Assembly (NCBI GenBank): GCA_003427395.1
Contig: BFEA01000007.1
Coordinates: 4,922,345-4,965,869, forward strand
Length of the DNA stretch: 43,525 nt
Source of the DNA: Chara braunii
Taxonomy: Eukaryota; Streptophyta; Charophyceae; Charales; Characeae
Direction of reading: 5' to 3'
Shown: one piece after another, positions 31,134 to 40,920 of the stretch
How the letters are laid out: the number at the start of each line of letters is the position of its first letter
Position numbering within the stretch: position 1 is the stretch's first letter
The notes under the pieces: model-generated
Told to the model about the DNA's origin: nothing
Database searches by the model: none
The model's input: only the letters and a program-made list of their open reading frames with translations
Translations under genes and position numbers: made by a program

Positions 31134-32533
31134 TTATGGGGGTAGATCACCATGGAATGACATCATGTTGGCCAAGAGATGAACCATTTCATTGGAAGAG
31201 GACTCTACTAATCCAGAAGGATTCTGAAAAGTAGAGTTTCCTCCCAATGAAGACTCACTTGTTGATGCTTCGCTAGGCTCACACTCTGTCAGTATTAAGC
31301 ACTGCAGAGGCAGCTCAATCGTGGTATAAGGGTCACTTGCCCTTTGTACTAGCTCATTAGGCAAGTCACCAATGAGGAAATGAACATTCACATTGATTTT
31401 TCTCTTTTTCTTAATCTTCATCTTTTCATCATGTTCAAGAGCAAGAAGCCTCATGCCTCCCGGATGTCTGGGGTCCAACTTATTCCATGAGTCATCACAG
31501 ACATGACTCATTGCATCTTTCTTTGCCACCCCACTCCTTACGTCCTCCTCAAGAGGCTTGCAATAGGTGGTAGTGTGTCCCCCTGCGCCACAATAGTTAC
31601 AAGTAAAACTCCTCTTAGGACGCTCATCATATTTTCTTCTCTCTCTGTTTCCTCTATCACCATTCTTCCCATTCCTTTTGGTTCTGGACGAATCCTCCTT
31701 CTTACCATGATTTTCGTATCATCATCGTCGTCATCTTCCTCACTTTCAGCTTTTTTCTTTCCCCTGTCATCCACAGTATGTGTTGCAGGTCTTGCAGGCA
31801 TAAAGTTAGCCATCACTTTTTGAAGAATATTCTCAGCAGTCAGATTGCTCCCTCTATTCATTTCATTCTCAATCTCCCAGTCTTTAACCAAAGTGCTAAT
31901 CTGATCCAATGACCATTTCTTATGAGAGACAGTAGGTAGAGTTCTTAAGATTGCTACCATTCCATCCCATCTGAGAGGATAGTGTTGAGCCTGATTAAGA
32001 ACCGCCTGTCTTTCAGTGTTAGTAAAATTTGTCAAAAATATATGTCGTTTCTGAGCTTCATCCAAATATGAGATTCTTTTTGCTGTTCGGATGAAGGTTT
32101 GAAGAAAAACATTGAAAGTTTCATACTTAGCTCTCCTGATGTTGAGTAAGTCCTTAGTTGTGGTCGGAACTGAATCTTTCTCAAATTTCTTTTTCAGTCT
32201 CTCTTTGACTTCTTCCCATGTAGTGACACCTTCCATTAGTTCCTGAACAGCCAGTCTTGAGTTAGTATCACAATAAGATAGAAGGTGTTTTAGCCGTTGC
32301 TTATCTGTTCAGCCATAACTGAGTCCAAATAGCTTATACTCGTCTAGAAAGTCATTAACTTTGAGTCCTCTGAAACAGGGAATTCTTTCATCTGGTCTCT
32401 TTGCTCTTGCTATATCTGATCCTCCTTTAATTGTATCAACTCTCTCAACCAGTTCCCGTATAACCCTAACCAAGGCCTCTTCATTGGTCCCTGCTGATGT
32501 ACTCGGCCTTCTTCGCCCTTCCATCTTGACCAT
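31134..32533 (-). pseudogene. Gag of the giant Ty3 element, with one stop and one frameshift
   Basis: Start ATG at 32531-32533 (MVKMEGRRRPSTSAG). The capsid part includes CFRGLKVNDFLDEYKLFG and TWEEVKERLKKKFEKDS, typical of Ty3 retrotransposon Gag. A TGA lies at 32309-32311 (after LSYG). After an acidic run (EEDDDDDD) the frame shifts near 31640. In the new frame a CCHC zinc knuckle C-x2-C-x4-H-x4-C is intact at 31560-31601 (CNYCGAGGHTTTYC). A C-terminal region runs on to 31134. Gag forms the particle and the knuckle binds RNA. Confidence 0.75.
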
Positions 32534-32859
32534 AGATTTTTCTCAAGATTCTCTTCTCTCCCTTTCACTCTGATCCTTCCCTTCTTTGACCCCCAGTCTC
32601 TCATTCTTCTAGCAAGAGATACATGTTCGTTCCTTTTTTCTCTTGTCTGCTCTACCCCTTGAGAGTTCTGTACATATAGGGTATAAGCAATAATGGATTG
32701 GGTAGTGATCAAGGGCAGTGCAATCCTTCTCAGCCTTCCAATGTAATCTTCAATCAACTCTTTCTCATCATCCCTACTCAGTCTTCTGTCATACCCCTTT
32801 ATAGTACCCCGAATCATAAAATATCGAGTTAGGTCTATAATCTCATAAGCAAATTGCAT
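32410..32859 (-). CDS. Internal alpha-family protein (alpha4)
   Basis: ATG at 32857-32859. LRRIALPLITTQSIIAYTLYV and the later EHVSLARRMRDWG match alpha3 (MRDSALRIITD, EISYLLKVV, ERVSLARRINSG). The helix-then-strand layout matches the LTR-borne alpha1 and alpha2. The end overlaps the start of gag in another frame, so the last 60 or so codons may not be under constraint. It starts three bases after the stop of alpha3. Function unknown. Confidence 0.55.
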   Translation of the reverse strand: MQFAYEIIDLTRYFMIRGTIKGYDRRLSRDDEKELIEDYIGRLRRIALPLITTQSIIAYTLYVQNSQGVEQTREKRNEHVSLARRMRDWGSKKGRIRVKGREENLEKNLWSRWKGEEGRVHQQGPMKRPWLGLYGNWLRELIQLKEDQI

Positions 32860-32862
32860 CGT

Positions 32863-33153
32863 TTACAGCCCACTATTGATCCTTCTTGCAAGAGAGACCC
32901 GTTCCTGAAAAGTGTGATATGATACTCTCTCAGTAGTTTCCACCTTCACCACCTTTAACAGGTAGCTTATCTCAGTCTGGTCAGTGATAATTCTCAAGGC
33001 AGAGTCTCTCATGCGATCTAAGAAAGGCTGCAAAAACTCAAGCTCATTTAGGGTAGGAAAATTTCTGTCAGAGATCCGAAGAGTCCCTTCTACCTTGACT
33101 ATTCTGCCTTCCAACACAACTCCCAGTGTTAGCTGTTCAGTCAAACTGGGCAT
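32863..33153 (-). CDS. Internal alpha-family protein (alpha3)
   Basis: 96 residues starting MPSLTEQLTLG. The segment FLDRMRDSALRIITDQTEI and the following SYLLKVVKVE align with alpha4 and, more loosely, with the LTR-encoded alpha1 and alpha2. Intact here. It lies between the beta genes and alpha4 on the minus strand. Unknown function. Confidence 0.55.
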   Translation of the reverse strand: MPSLTEQLTLGVVLEGRIVKVEGTLRISDRNFPTLNELEFLQPFLDRMRDSALRIITDQTEISYLLKVVKVETTERVSYHTFQERVSLARRINSGL

Positions 33154-33199
33154 TGTTAAACATCATAAACAATATCTAAAAGGTAGATCTCAGGTTGGT

Positions 33200-33700
33200 C
33201 ATAAGTAGGGATCTCGAATCTGTGTTCAAAGGTACTCAAAAGTAGGGATTTTATCATCACAGTGGAGTTTTTTTCTCTTGCTCTACCAATCTCAGCAATA
33301 GCTTCCAACAGATGCATCCAATCTCTCCTGCCTTCAAATCCCTTAATAATTGAGAACTCAGGAAGCCTCTCAAATTGTCTTACTTTTTTTTCAAGGTCAC
33401 TTTTCTCTTTAACTCTTCAAGTCATTCCTTGGTTCTTATGAGACTATTATAGACACTTGTCTGACACTTCAAGTAGTCATCTTCCTTTTCTAGGCCTGCT
33501 GGTACATAAATTCGCACGTCTAGGCTGCCTGTACTCAGGAATTCGACCACTGGAATGTGAAATATTATGGGTCCTCTCTCACAAGTCTCATACCTCAGGA
33601 TCACAAAAGGATTATCACACCCTATCACCTCATAGAGTTTACCCCTCACAGTAGTTATCCTGGCTACTGAGAGTATTCTCTTGGGCTCTCTTCACTTTCC
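33200..33700 (-). pseudogene. Internal beta-family protein (beta1)
   Basis: The frame with GKLYEVIGCDNPFVILRYE and LDVRIYVPAG matches beta2 (PYEVVRYE, YDVRIYVPKE). Upstream codons PKRILSVARITT correspond to the LRSLNTLSK segment of beta2. The open part is 33649-33422, where it begins at GTG in the middle of the domain. Beyond it, in other frames, a charged coiled segment and FSIIKGFEGRRDWMHLL correspond to the DGTNWL end of beta3. Degenerate. Confidence 0.45.
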
Positions 33701-33719
33701 ATGCAAACTTTATCATGAC

Positions 33720-34157
33720 CTACCAATTGTTTTTAGATAGATTGATATCAGGTAAAGGAGGGACTGAAAATCCATCAAAGACAGTGAATCGAGTCGACCC
33801 AGTGAAGCATTTGTTCTCTCTCTCAAGTTTCTCTTTCTCTCTTAGTACTACCTCTTCAACAAATCCCTAGCATCTCCCATACACTGCATCAACACTTCTT
33901 TCTTTTGGAACATAGATTCTCACATCATACAGATCCAGATATATGAAATAGAATGTCAGTACATATAACCGTTTCTGCTCCCATCCGCTCTCGACCATCT
34001 CATACCTGACAACTTCATATGGAAATGTCTCTCTCTTGCTTAGAGTATTCAATGACCTTAGGAGACACTCAACTTCCTCCTGACTTGGGTCTGAACCTCT
34101 ACCGAATTTCTGCATTCTCTGTCTGATTTCTTCTGCTAAAATCTCTTTAGTTCTCAT
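33720..34157 (-). pseudogene. Internal beta-family protein (beta2)
   Basis: ATG at 34155-34157 (MRTKEILAEEIRQ). LLRSLNTLSKRETFPYEVVRYE and YDVRIYVPKERS are the clearest beta-family segments; the LTR protein has LASLNRFSCKEVFRYQYVSV in the same place. The frame stops at 33867. In a neighbouring frame the module continues with VPPLPDINLSKNNW (cf. PIPPIPD and DGTNWL), so this copy is frameshifted. Confidence 0.5.
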
Positions 34158-34560
34158 GACCACCGTTTCTTTTCTCCCTTGTCAATACTATGTTGATTAT
34201 CGGCAGCCAGTTAGTCCCATCACAATAGCTGTCAGGTATAGGAGGAATCGGAACAGTCTCACATGTTACTGGCATTAAACCCCATTCCCCTTTTTTCTTC
34301 TGCTTAATTAATTCTGCCTTCTCATCATAAAGAGACTGGATTGCAATTTTTCATAACCAGTTGAAGGTCTCACCGTCGTTACAGTCTCCCTTCTTGACAT
34401 AGGGACGAACATCATAAATATCTCCCTCCAAGAAGCGAGACAACACTACGCTGATGACCGAATTGCCAGAACGGTAGACCCAACAATGCTCATACTAATA
34501 GGGGAATATTTCTTTGGTAGTTACTTTTGAAATTTTTCTCAATGCATCAGAAGTTGGCAT
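34147..34560 (-). pseudogene. Internal beta-family protein (beta3)
   Basis: From ATG at 34558-34560 (MPTSDALRKISKV) the frame runs to TAA at 34147-34149 with two internal stops (TAG after IFPY; TGA after FNWL). Segments DVRPYVKKG, AELIKQKKKGEWG, TVPIPPIPD and DGTNWLPIIN match the LTR-encoded beta protein from end to end. This is the copy that links the internal and LTR families. It overlaps the start of beta2. Confidence 0.6.
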
Positions 34561-34885
34561 TCTTGATGAATACCCTGGACCGTTGATTCTTCCTTTTCCT
34601 TCTCAGTGTTCAGAAGACATCAGAGGCTCATAAGACATACCTGAATTCAAGCCTGATTCTCTCTAGTCAATAATATCAATCTCCTTCTCTAGTCCAGTAT
34701 GGTACCTCACACAAGAAAAGAATAAGGCATACTTAGCAGCTGTGACTCTCAAGAAAATCGAGACCCAATAGAAATAATAAAATTAATTATGAAGCTCATA
34801 ACATTGTCAATAGTTCTCACGTCCTAATCAAAGTTCAAAGATGTCAATGACCCAAGCTCGTTCCGAACGCAAAAATATTTTCATG
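34561..34885. other. Leader between primer site and first internal ORF
   Basis: No gene. It corresponds to the 5' untranslated leader of the giant element after the primer-binding site. Confidence 0.5.
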
Positions 34886-34903
34886 TCCCCGGCAACGGCG
34901 CCA
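34886..34903 (-). other. Primer-binding site for tRNA-Asp
   Basis: The plus strand reads TCCCCGGCAACGGCGCCA, which is the 3' end of plant tRNA-Asp(GUC) with its CCA. The element's strand is the complement, so the tRNA can anneal and prime minus-strand DNA. It lies four bases from the LTR terminus at 34908, a normal spacing. A tRNA-Asp primer is known for the Athila group of plant Ty3 elements. Confidence 0.9.
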
Positions 34904-35517
34904 ATTTTGTCGCACTTTTTCCAGTCAGGTCGTTTCAAGCGACCGGAAAGCCAATAGGCTGTCACGCAGGATCTTGTATGTGATTGCAATAAATAAAATA
35001 AATTAAATAATGCAAATCCCTTCCTGTTGTGTGCGTCCGGCTTCGAGCGAGACACTTCAATTGCGGTCTTCGCCGGTCCCCGGTCTTAGGAAGCTTTTAT
35101 TTTGATTCAGAAGAGCGGGAATTATGCAAATGATAATCATAAAATTATGGGGAGCTATGCATGCATCAATTATGTCAACTTGATTTTTTAGAACTGTGAC
35201 AGAATCATCCATGATAGCAATCATCAGGTAAAAACAATGCAAGAAGCAAGACCGACTGACTCGAGCAAAGGCAAGATCAGATGAATGAGGGAAGAATGAG
35301 AACTCATAATAATCTCAGAAAGTACACAGAAAGAAGTATGGTCAACACCTCTCAAGAGTCCTCACTCATCCCTCTGGTCAGTTTTTCCAAATCTCTCTTT
35401 CACTAATCTTCTCTTGTGCCGAGACCCACGCCCACGTACATTCTGAGACTGAGGGTTCGTGACAAAATGCCACATGAAGCCAGCAAGCTCTGAACATGAC
35501 CATCCGAGGCACATGAC

Positions 35518-36033
35518 TCAGTAGTTAACCATGGAGCAAAACTTCTCCCACAAAGTAGGCAGTCCGTCCACTGAAAAGACTCCTCGTCTGAGGTTGGGGT
35601 ACTCGGTGGGCTCGGTCAGCGCCTCAACGTCGATCACTGCTGAAGAGATGTACCTCTTTACCAAACTAATCACATCTAGCCAACTCGTGCCGTCTGTGAG
35701 AAGAGAAGGGACTGGAGGCCTAGGATAGTCACTATAAAGCATCGGCCCGAAGCTGCGGATCAACGTCGTGCCACTCCCATTGAGCTCCCTCTCTCTCTGT
35801 ACAAGGTATTCGGTGGTTGAGATCCAGACTGGGTCGAAAAGTTCATGAGTCTCCTTGCCCTTCTTGTGGATAGTGCCATCAGCAAAGCTGGTCTGGACAA
35901 CGAAGATTGACAGATCTCCCTGTCTGAAAGCAATGACACTAACATACTGATAACGAAATACCTCCTTGCATGAAAACCGGTTGAGGCTGGCCAGCATTGA
36001 CTCACTGACCGGCGTAGACTGAACTGTGCTCAT
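35518..36033 (-). pseudogene. LTR-encoded beta-family protein, right copy
   Basis: ATG at 36031-36033 (MSTVQSTPVSESMLASLN). Compared with the left copy it has lost 18 bp in frame (DLRSYM missing) and has gained a TGA at 35518-35520 after CSMVNY. The left copy lacks a different 11 bp. Each copy is thus damaged at a different place, and the ancestral gene had about 220 codons. Confidence 0.6.
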
Positions 36034-36226
36034 GAGTACTCTTGCCAGTGCAAACCAACTAGATGGTCCCGGAGAACTGGTTACAAGACTGACTGCAGGA
36101 AGCTGATTGCTGGAAACTGATTGCTAAAAATTGATCACTAATAACTGATTGCTGATGATTGATTGCTGATTAGATGATTGACGGATGTCCGGATAAGTGA
36201 GTCGTACTTGTTCAGAGACAAAACGC

Positions 36227-36481
36227 TCACTGGTGGCTGCCAACAGTTCTCCTTGCTTCCCCAATAATACCCACAAAAGTTATGGTGGCACATAGCCTGC
36301 CGTTCTTATCATGCAAGTCGTATGTGTACTCGATTTTTGTATGATTCCTCACAAGGGCCAGTGCATGTTCCATCATCATAGTAGTCTGCTGATTGTATTC
36401 CTCAACTGCACTCTCCCTCCAGATCTCTGCAGTGTCCTGATATAGAGAGCAGAAGACTCTAACTGTGTTGTTGTCCTCCAT
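36227..36481 (-). CDS. LTR-encoded alpha1 protein, right copy
   Basis: 84 codons, ATG start, open as in the left copy. Core MMMEHALALVR, then KIEYTYDLHD. Confidence 0.6.
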   Translation of the reverse strand: MEDNNTVRVFCSLYQDTAEIWRESAVEEYNQQTTMMMEHALALVRNHTKIEYTYDLHDKNGRLCATITFVGIIGEARRTVGSHQ

Positions 36482-37294
36482 ATCCTTACCGAATTCTCCT
36501 TACATCAGTTCACCCAACTCAAGACGGGTGACTCTTGGGCGATATAGGTGTGAAAAGGCTGTTGGGTTGATTGCTATTTGAATGGTTGTTCCAGATTGTC
36601 GTTTCCAACTGTAGTTTCTGATTACTAAATCACTTGTTGAATTAATGATATGTATGCTGAACCGATTTCCGATTCGATTGCAGATTCTGTTGCTGATCTG
36701 ATTGCAAAATTGCTTACAGATCTGATTGTCTTTCAGATTACCATTGGTCAGAACACTTGATCCTGACTCCTTGGACTGATTTCTTGCTTATCTGATTGCT
36801 GTTCTGAAAACAGACTTGTTGTTGTCGGTTTTGTCGGTTAATTAACCTGACTGACAGACCGCCTAGAGAACTAGATAGGAGTCACTTAACCACCGGCTGG
36901 ATACTTGTCTGAGAATCAGATGTATGCTGCTCGGTTACAACCGCGGCACAGGGTTCACTGAAAACTGAGTCATGTTCTGATCTCTGCCAACAAAACTAAG
37001 CATTGTGCATTAGTACTTGTATTCAGTGTTGTCCACTGTTAACGGTGTTGAGTACCGAGAACCATGTATCACTTACTGATTAGATTCGTCGGCGAGATCC
37101 TTTAGAAGGGGAGGATGAAAGAATGCAAGTTGCTCAGAGATCCTGATAATACCGAAGCTAGTACTTGGCTAGCCTTGCTGTACAGTCGAGATAATCTGCG
37201 ATAGCTCACTCGAGAGTGACCAAACACGTGCAAACAGGGCTGTTCTCAGAAGACTGTAATTACTAAGACAAAACTATTGACGAACGACTTCCTT

Positions 37295-37732
37295 TCACTT
37301 TGCCTGCTCAATAAACTCAGTACGCGAAATTGTGCTATGCAACTCCCCGTTGGATCCATAGAAATAAATAGTATACTCAACGACACCCTGTCCTCTCATC
37401 AAATCCTGTGCATGTTCCCTCATCATCTCGATTTAGGATGGTGTATCTATGATAGCGCTCTCTTCCCAGCCTTCCACTTTGTCCCGATGTAGCGTAAGCG
37501 TAATTCTCATCGTGCTTTTCCCGATCCCTCTGCTAGATTCCATCGCACTGGCCATGACTAACCTGTACTCGCTCCTGGTATGTCTGTTTTCCGTTTTGAA
37601 ATGGGTAATGATGACCAGTGCAGTAAAACCGTGACCAAAGACTGTTGATAATAGTTTAAGTGTCTGATAACTTTCTCGTGGTCCGAACACTAACTGTTGG
37701 CTAGAGGCTGTTGAGTGTTGAACTAGGGTCAA
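37295..37732 (-). pseudogene. LTR-encoded alpha2 protein, right copy
   Basis: This copy is not interrupted by element X. It reads STMRITLTLHRDKVEGW through SAIIDTPS, a TAA at 37433-37435, then IEMMREHAQDLM and VVEYTIYFYG. The left copy has a Gln codon in place of the stop. The true start is probably the inner ATG near MASAMESS. Confidence 0.6.
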
Positions 37733-38476
37733 GCTTACTGACGATTACCCTTCTCTGCATACTTCTCTTTATGTTATTCTGCCTATTGAAAAATCCTGCA
37801 TCTCTCACGTTTTCATTGTTTTAACCTGGAAAAACAGGCTCAAGAAGAGAAAGGCGAGTATAAATAGTTAAAGACATTAGCAGATCCTGTGTGGGTACGT
37901 TTTCTGATGGAGACTCACCCCTCACTACCCATTTTTCCTTTGTACCGCTCTTGGCGGACATGCCGAGCGATCTTTAGATATTGGCCTAGCTACAGTATCG
38001 TCATAGCCCAATCTTTAATTGAACACCGCCTGAAAACTTCAGAACCCAAGGTATAGCTCAAGCCTAGGCGGCCCAAACAGGGAGTATAGGCAGAACTTGT
38101 AATGTCTATTCAGATGTTTGTCTCTTCTTACCACAATCGCCGATTCAGATCCCATAACGTATCCAAGCTCATGTATAGCGTACCTACCTTCACCTCAGGA
38201 CCCGCTCTGACCCTTATCTTAATAGATTAGAGGTTTGCATAGCAAGTAAAGGAAAGACCTGACAGCCCCCTTTGAGATACAAAAAGCTCCTACAAATTTT
38301 TAGTAGTGTCGAGGGTTTGTCTCTAACTAATAAGATAAGTCGGCAATAAGATAAAAGTTAATCAATCACCGTCAAACAAAAACTTTACGAGAATATAAGA
38401 GATCTTTCTCAGCACTAACTTCCCTTTTCCCATTTATTCAAAGAAAGTAACACCATGGAAAAACATAATCTAAGAA

Positions 38477-38701
38477 TCACCCCCGCATTTCCATTAGCAG
38501 AGTGAGCCCATCCAACGAGCCCAAAAATAAACCTGAACTTATGCGATCAAAAGCCCGCCCATGACCATCAAGCTCGCAAGTACATTCAGTTGGACTCCCA
38601 TCCACATACACGCACACAGACTTTTGCGGGCTTGTATAGTTATACACTCGATTTGTCTCAGGACACAAGCGAACTCGTACCACTATTTGGCGACCATTCA
38701 A
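38477..38701 (-). CDS. LTR-encoded small Cys-containing protein, right copy
   Basis: 74 codons starting MNGRQIVVRVRLCPETN, with five or so residue changes from the left copy. The coding strand is uncertain because the opposite strand is also open. Confidence 0.35.
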   Translation of the reverse strand: MNGRQIVVRVRLCPETNRVYNYTSPQKSVCVYVDGSPTECTCELDGHGRAFDRISSGLFLGSLDGLTLLMEMRG

Positions 38702-40561
38702 TCAGGTGAGTACGCAGGTGAGCACATGCAAGCTCATACCCTTCGCCCCCACACACCCACGCAGTCACCCGATGCAGTCACACGGTGCAGTCATGCAGAG
38801 TGCCCACACAGTGTCATCGCACAGTGTGCCCGTACAATGCGTCGGTCCGATGCAGCCACGCTATGCGGTCACGCGCGGGGAGATCACACAGCGTAACTAG
38901 GTGGGGCAATCAACATTTTGTAGTCTCACACTAAAAAAAAAAAAAAAAAAAAAGCCAGGGTTCCAATTATATCTGTAATTTCTGTCTTTGAAGGGTTTAT
39001 GCACATAGATACACTGGTTGCACCATCCCCCCCCCCGTCTCTCTTTGATCTTATCGGGTGATCAAATAATCCACCCAATACAAGGGGACACATATAATAG
39101 ACGAATGTCGATGCCAAGACTATCCAGCAGCTCCAACCCCGTTAATTCTCTTAATTTGTGGTCTATATTTTGTATTCCTCCTGCGGCTTGCACTTTTCAA
39201 ATTGTCATTATGAGACAGGGGTCTTCCCCTGTTCACCCGGTCTTGCAGTCTACTGCTGCCCTAACCTTTGCCTAGTTGTAAGATGATCGGTTATCAATGA
39301 TCAATCGTCCCAATCAATTAAAAACAGCAGAAGGAAAAACAAATAATGATAATAGAACAGAATAAATTATCTTGCAATGTCGCCCGCCTTTTCTGAGGTT
39401 TGGCCAGGACATTCGCGTGGAAGAGTGTCAATGACTTTGATAGCGTCGCGGATCAGAAGTCACTCGAGGGTAGCAAGACAGGTAGTCATCAGCGCAGGCG
39501 CACCAACCAGTAAGTGAAAAACGCTCACAGAGGAGTGAGACCCTCACAACGACTAGTTCTTGACCGATCGGCTCACGCATACTTCGACCAGTATAATGAT
39601 GACACCAACAAGACCGCCTGCGTCGAACTCTCTACTCCGTCCACCCTTCCTCTCACTCTTCTCTCTCGTCTGCTGACCACAAGCAGAAGCATGCCAAAGC
39701 ACCTTCTGGATGAGATCGAGCCGTCAGGCGTCCACTAGACGGGGTTCGTAAAAAACTAGCAGCTTCCCTCGCACTAAAAGGAACTTATTCATACCTGCTT
39801 ATTTCACATGCTTACATCGTAACTGCTCGGCGAGCGAGCCGAAAGTGCTTTAAGACTGATTACTCAGGAGAGGCGTGCGAGATAAAACAGAGACGAGTCA
39901 CTTATGGCGAATACTCAAGGAGTCACAGAGGTTGGTTGCTTTGGCGTGTCACAGAGGCTCGTCGTGGCTTATCAGTCTTGAAGTACTCTGAGCGAGAGTG
40001 AAGACAAACAGTTGACCGACATGTCACGGAGGTTCGCCGCGGCTTATTACTCACGAAGTACTCTGAGCACGCGTAGAGGCAACGGTTGAAGTCAAAACAA
40101 ACGTTGCAGTCTGAGCACCTCCCTCGCGCATGTACGCACCGCCATTTACAATCACTTCTCTGGCTCGTCGCACACGCTGCAGTTCGGCTGACATCACCAT
40201 CTCAGCACGCGCGCTCAGTTCCCGCCTCTACCTCTTCCGCTAACCCTCCTTCTCTGTTAACTGACTTAGCACGCGTTAGCCTTCCGCTCCATGCTTAGCA
40301 GCTTCCAACCCAGAACGACCCTCGCCATCAGAGTCTCTCAAGAAAACAATGCCTCGCATGATGACCGGATGAGTCTCGCGAGGGTGGCGTTCTATGTCGC
40401 TCCCGCTGAGATGAGGGTGACATCAACAGATAGTTTCCCTTTCTCGCCCGCTGACCTCCTTTTTCTTCTCCGGAGCGTGCCACACCACGTCTGATGCTCT
40501 TCCCCTCACACGTGTCTCTTCCCCTTCTTCTGTTTTTCGCCCGTCCGACGGCCTCTGGGTG
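38702..40561. other. LTR sequence without confident gene (right copy)
   Basis: Counterpart of 21867-23581. About 40210-40400 is present only here. The plus-strand frames at 39514-39738 and 40291-40494 are not supported by the other copy or by any motif. Confidence 0.45.
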
Positions 40562-40867
40562 TCAGTTGCCGTGAGCTGGCCTCGGGTCCCTTTTCCACTG
40601 GCTTCGCCGGTGGTGCCTCTGGATCTCGCCTGGCCTGATCCAGGACCTCAGGTCCGTCTCCCGGTCTGTCTCACTCATTTCGCTTTCCCCGCCTGAGTCT
40701 CTCTCGTTGTGTTGTTCCTCCCTTGTCTCGGTCCCAGTTGATGACTCGGTCTCGTGATAGATGACCGACACCCTCAAACCCACGGTCACCCCGTCTCGCC
40801 TGCACCTCCTCTCCGCCCTGTCGCGCACTTCGGAAATGGCAGCCTGCAGCCTCCGGTCACCTCGCAT
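40562..40867 (-). pseudogene. LTR-encoded possible alpha relative, right copy
   Basis: It matches the ORF at 24007-23582 from MRGDRRLQ onward. Upstream a 1-bp difference shifts the frame, and the homologous start region ends at 40920. The acidic tail SGGESEMSETDRETD is kept; a short deletion changes the C-terminus. Confidence 0.4.
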
Positions 40868-40920
40868 CTCCTCCTCTCTCCCGCCCTTCTATGCAGACCT
40901 TCAGTCGGACTACCTCTCCC

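Larger units (their letters stand above)
34908..40920 (-). mobile_element. Right (5') LTR copy of the giant Ty3 element
   Basis: It begins TGTCGCAC next to the primer site and matches 8657-23994 (minus its two insertions) over 6,013 bp. At 40920 the match ends abruptly. Lacking the 446-bp insertion and element X, it shows what those sites looked like before. It holds the right-hand copies of the LTR ORFs listed below. A 6-kb LTR is among the longest sizes known; plant Ogre elements reach similar lengths. Confidence 0.75.
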
